Shown piece after piece: positions 39,882 to 40,876 of a stretch of DNA of 40,876 nt. The stretch covers positions 1 through 40,876 of the forward strand of contig QAND01000032.1 in NCBI GenBank assembly GCA_003150225.1. Direction: 5' to 3'. A program made the translations under genes and the position numbers. A model generated the notes under the pieces. It did not search any database and was not told the DNA's origin. It was given only the letters and a program-made list of their open reading frames with translations. Each line of letters starts with the position of its first letter. Position 1 is the first letter of the stretch. The stretch comes from Bacillota bacterium (GTDB lineage: Bacteria > Bacillota > Clostridia > Christensenellales > QAND01).

Positions 39882-39907
39882 AACGGCCTGGGCTTGTCCA
39901 GGCCGTT
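39882..39907 (-). terminator. Terminator of the small-protein cluster
   Basis: A perfect 10-base-pair stem AACGGCCTGG/CCAGGCCGTT with a six-base loop; on the minus strand it is followed by TTCTTTTCC. It lies two bases after the stop of the last small gene. Confidence 0.8.
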
Positions 39908-39909
39908 CG

Positions 39910-40086
39910 TTATTCCTCTTCCATGGAGCAGCACGCGGCGAGCCGTTCCTCAAAATAGGCGGATAGATAGCGCTCCATGGTTTCCCGATTGTCAAAGGGA
40001 AGAGGGCTTTTTTTCAGCTCCTCCTGCAAACATACGGGAAGCGCTTCAAAGTAAGTCCGGCTTTCCCGATCGCCAAAGGTTATCAT
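39910..40086 (-). CDS. 58-residue protein, third member of a small paralog set
   Basis: The frame reads MITFGDRESRTYFEALPVCL, then a helical segment QEELKKS, an acidic and aromatic part MERYLSAYFEERL, and the tail ACCSMEEE. Its core YFEALPxxLQEEL aligns with YFMSLPLNIQETI and FYSSLPDYVRESI of the two genes upstream. It is the most divergent of the three and the only one with a Cys pair near the end. No good ribosome binding site precedes its ATG, so it may depend on translation of the preceding gene, which ends 22 bases earlier. Too short for secure family assignment. Function unknown. Confidence 0.6.
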   Translation of the reverse strand: MITFGDRESRTYFEALPVCLQEELKKSPLPFDNRETMERYLSAYFEERLAACCSMEEE

Positions 40087-40108
40087 AAAAGGTGTGCCTA
40101 CTAAAAGG

Positions 40109-40258
40109 TCAGTTGCCCTTCATTAGATTTTCAGCGCAAACCCGCAGCTCCTCCTCGGAAGCAAACTCCACGCTGGACTGCATGATGGTCTCCTGGATAT
40201 TAAGGGGTAGGGACATAAAATACTGGTTATTGGGCAGGGATTCGTTAAATTTGCTCAT
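40109..40258 (-). CDS. 49-residue protein, second member of a small paralog set
   Basis: The frame reads MSKFNESLPNNQYFMSLPLN, then IQETIMQSSVEFASEEELR, and ends CAENLMKGN. It has a strong ribosome binding site, AAGGAGG, nine bases upstream. The end (E-E-L-x-x-x-A-E-N-L-x-x-G) matches that of the gene upstream (ESLKDYAENLLRGD), and the centre shares the LPxx[IV]xE motif. Soluble and helical in appearance, with no signal peptide. It lies 18 bases downstream of its paralog. Function unknown. Confidence 0.68.
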   Translation of the reverse strand: MSKFNESLPNNQYFMSLPLNIQETIMQSSVEFASEEELRVCAENLMKGN

Positions 40259-40276
40259 ATTGCTTTCCTCCTTAGG

Positions 40277-40453
40277 TTAGTTGTCTCCGCGCAGCAGATT
40301 TTCGGCATAGTCCTTGAGGCTCTCAAAGGAATTGACGTTTCCGCCCCGCTGGCTGATGCTTTCCCTGACATAGTCTGGCAGGGAGGAGTAGAAGCTCTTT
40401 GCCTGGCTGTCCTCCGCTAAAAGGGCGTCCAGGCTGGCGTATTTCTGACCCAT
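40277..40453 (-). CDS. 58-residue protein, first member of a small paralog set
   Basis: The frame reads MGQKYASLDALLAEDSQAKS, then FYSSLPDYVRESISQRGG, then FESLKDYAENLLRGDN. I start at ATG 40453, eight bases after AAGGAGG; the in-frame GTG at 40462 overlaps the ribosome binding site itself. The [FY]xxLPxxVxE motif and the final A-E-N-L-L-R-G-D are shared with the following gene. No membrane helix or signal peptide. The set is on one strand with short gaps, behind the ferritin-like gene, so a single transcript is likely. Function unknown. Confidence 0.7.
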   Translation of the reverse strand: MGQKYASLDALLAEDSQAKSFYSSLPDYVRESISQRGGNVNSFESLKDYAENLLRGDN

Positions 40454-40493
40454 CCAATTCACCTCCTTGGGATTTGCTATGGTTAGTATTGCC

Positions 40494-40863
40494 TTAACAG
40501 ATGAATCCTTTCAGGTCTTCCACGTGTTTTTCTTCCAAAGCAAGCAACTCTTGGGCCAGCTGCTCCGCTTCCTGGACGGTGCCCTCATATTGGCGAATGC
40601 GCTTTGTGATCTCAATAATACCGTTGGCGCTGCCCTTTACCATCATCTGTGCGATGTGGCTGGAGCTTTTGTCCCCCAGAGTTTTGAGATCGATCATCAG
40701 GCTGGACATAGCCTTCCCAGTCAGGGGGACGTCTTTCAAAGGCTTGGGGGAAAGGGATTCCGCCCGGCCGGCGATATCTCGGTAGGAACGATGTTGGTCC
40801 AAAAGGGTATCCCGAAAGGGCCCATCCGCTACCAGCTCCGCCAGATGAGCGGTGGTTTCCACG
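40494..40863 (-). CDS. Ferritin-like helical protein, 5'-truncated at the contig end
   Basis: About 122 visible codons of an all-helical protein. Blocks such as FRDTLLDQHRSYRDIAGRAE, SSLMIDLKTLGDKSSSHIAQ and MMVKGSANGIIEITKRIRQY resemble a common uncharacterised Clostridial family with a ferritin-like four-helix pattern (SHIAxMMIxGxxxGI). It ends LEEKHVEDLKGFIC. The GTG at 40862 is not a real start: the family has about 20 more residues at the N terminus, and from 40864 on the sequence is adapter. No metal-binding Glu/His set is obvious. Function unknown. Confidence 0.72.
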
Positions 40864-40876
40864 CTGTCTCTTATAC
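40864..40876. other. Nextera transposon adapter remnant
   Basis: The last 13 bases, CTGTCTCTTATAC, are identical to the first 13 bases of the Tn5 mosaic-end adapter CTGTCTCTTATACACATCT used in Nextera libraries. They do not continue the reading frame of the adjacent protein family. This is untrimmed adapter at a contig end, not genomic sequence. Confidence 0.93.

Overview
The window reads as a contig end from a spore-forming, high-GC member of the Firmicutes (class Clostridia, probably an intestinal organism). The evidence is two alpha/beta-type small acid-soluble spore protein genes, a gene order from yicC to recG that closely matches the Bacillus subtilis yloC-recG region, strong AGGAGG ribosome binding sites, many GTG/TTG starts, and a short-chain dehydrogenase that resembles gut clostridial 12-alpha-hydroxysteroid dehydrogenases. 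I cannot name the genus. The last 13 bases match the start of the Nextera transposon adapter, so the right edge is an assembly artefact and the last gene is cut.

Layout. 1-6.0 kb is accessory: a 5'-truncated methyltransferase, two tandem paralogous MFS transporters each followed by a strong hairpin, a DUF3298-like protein on the minus strand, a YjjG-type HAD phosphatase, and two tandem paralogous small lipoproteins on the minus strand. 6.1-12.3 kb is DNA metabolism: a double-OB-fold SSB-like protein, a YerC/TrpR-like regulator, pcrA, ligA, and a PurM/HypE-like protein overlapping ligA. 12.3-28.98 kb is the conserved housekeeping run yicC-remA-gmk-rpoZ-coaBC-priA-def-fmt-rsmB-rlmN-prpC-prkC-rsgA-rpe-thiN, then a 53-residue membrane protein where B. 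subtilis has spoVM, rpmB (divergent), asp23/yloU and fakA. recG follows to 31.1 kb.

31.3-32.0 kb holds the two spore protein genes and a 59-residue protein. 32.0-37.2 kb is a histidine operon, hisZ-hisG-hisD-hisB-hisA-hisIE, driven by a near-consensus promoter; hisH, hisF and hisC are not in it. A five-gene tRNA cluster (Val-Asp-Phe-Gly-Cys) follows directly with its own promoter and a terminator. After it, about 600 bases contain no convincing gene but do contain a long inverted repeat and two tandem copies of a 95-base imperfect repeat. The window ends with the dehydrogenase, a GNAT acetyltransferase, and a minus-strand cluster of small proteins, three of which look like paralogs of each other, downstream of a truncated ferritin-like helical protein.

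Most genes are tightly packed, with 4-base ATGA overlaps (ligA/AIR synthase-like, gmk/rpoZ, fmt/rsmB, rsmB/rlmN, hisG/hisD, hisB/hisA, hisA/hisIE) and 8-base overlaps (prpC/prkC, rsgA/rpe, rpe/thiN), implying translational coupling. I see no CRISPR array, insertion sequence, phage or evident defence system. The least explained material is the small-protein cluster at the right end, the repeat region after the tRNAs, and the duplicated lipoprotein and MFS pairs.
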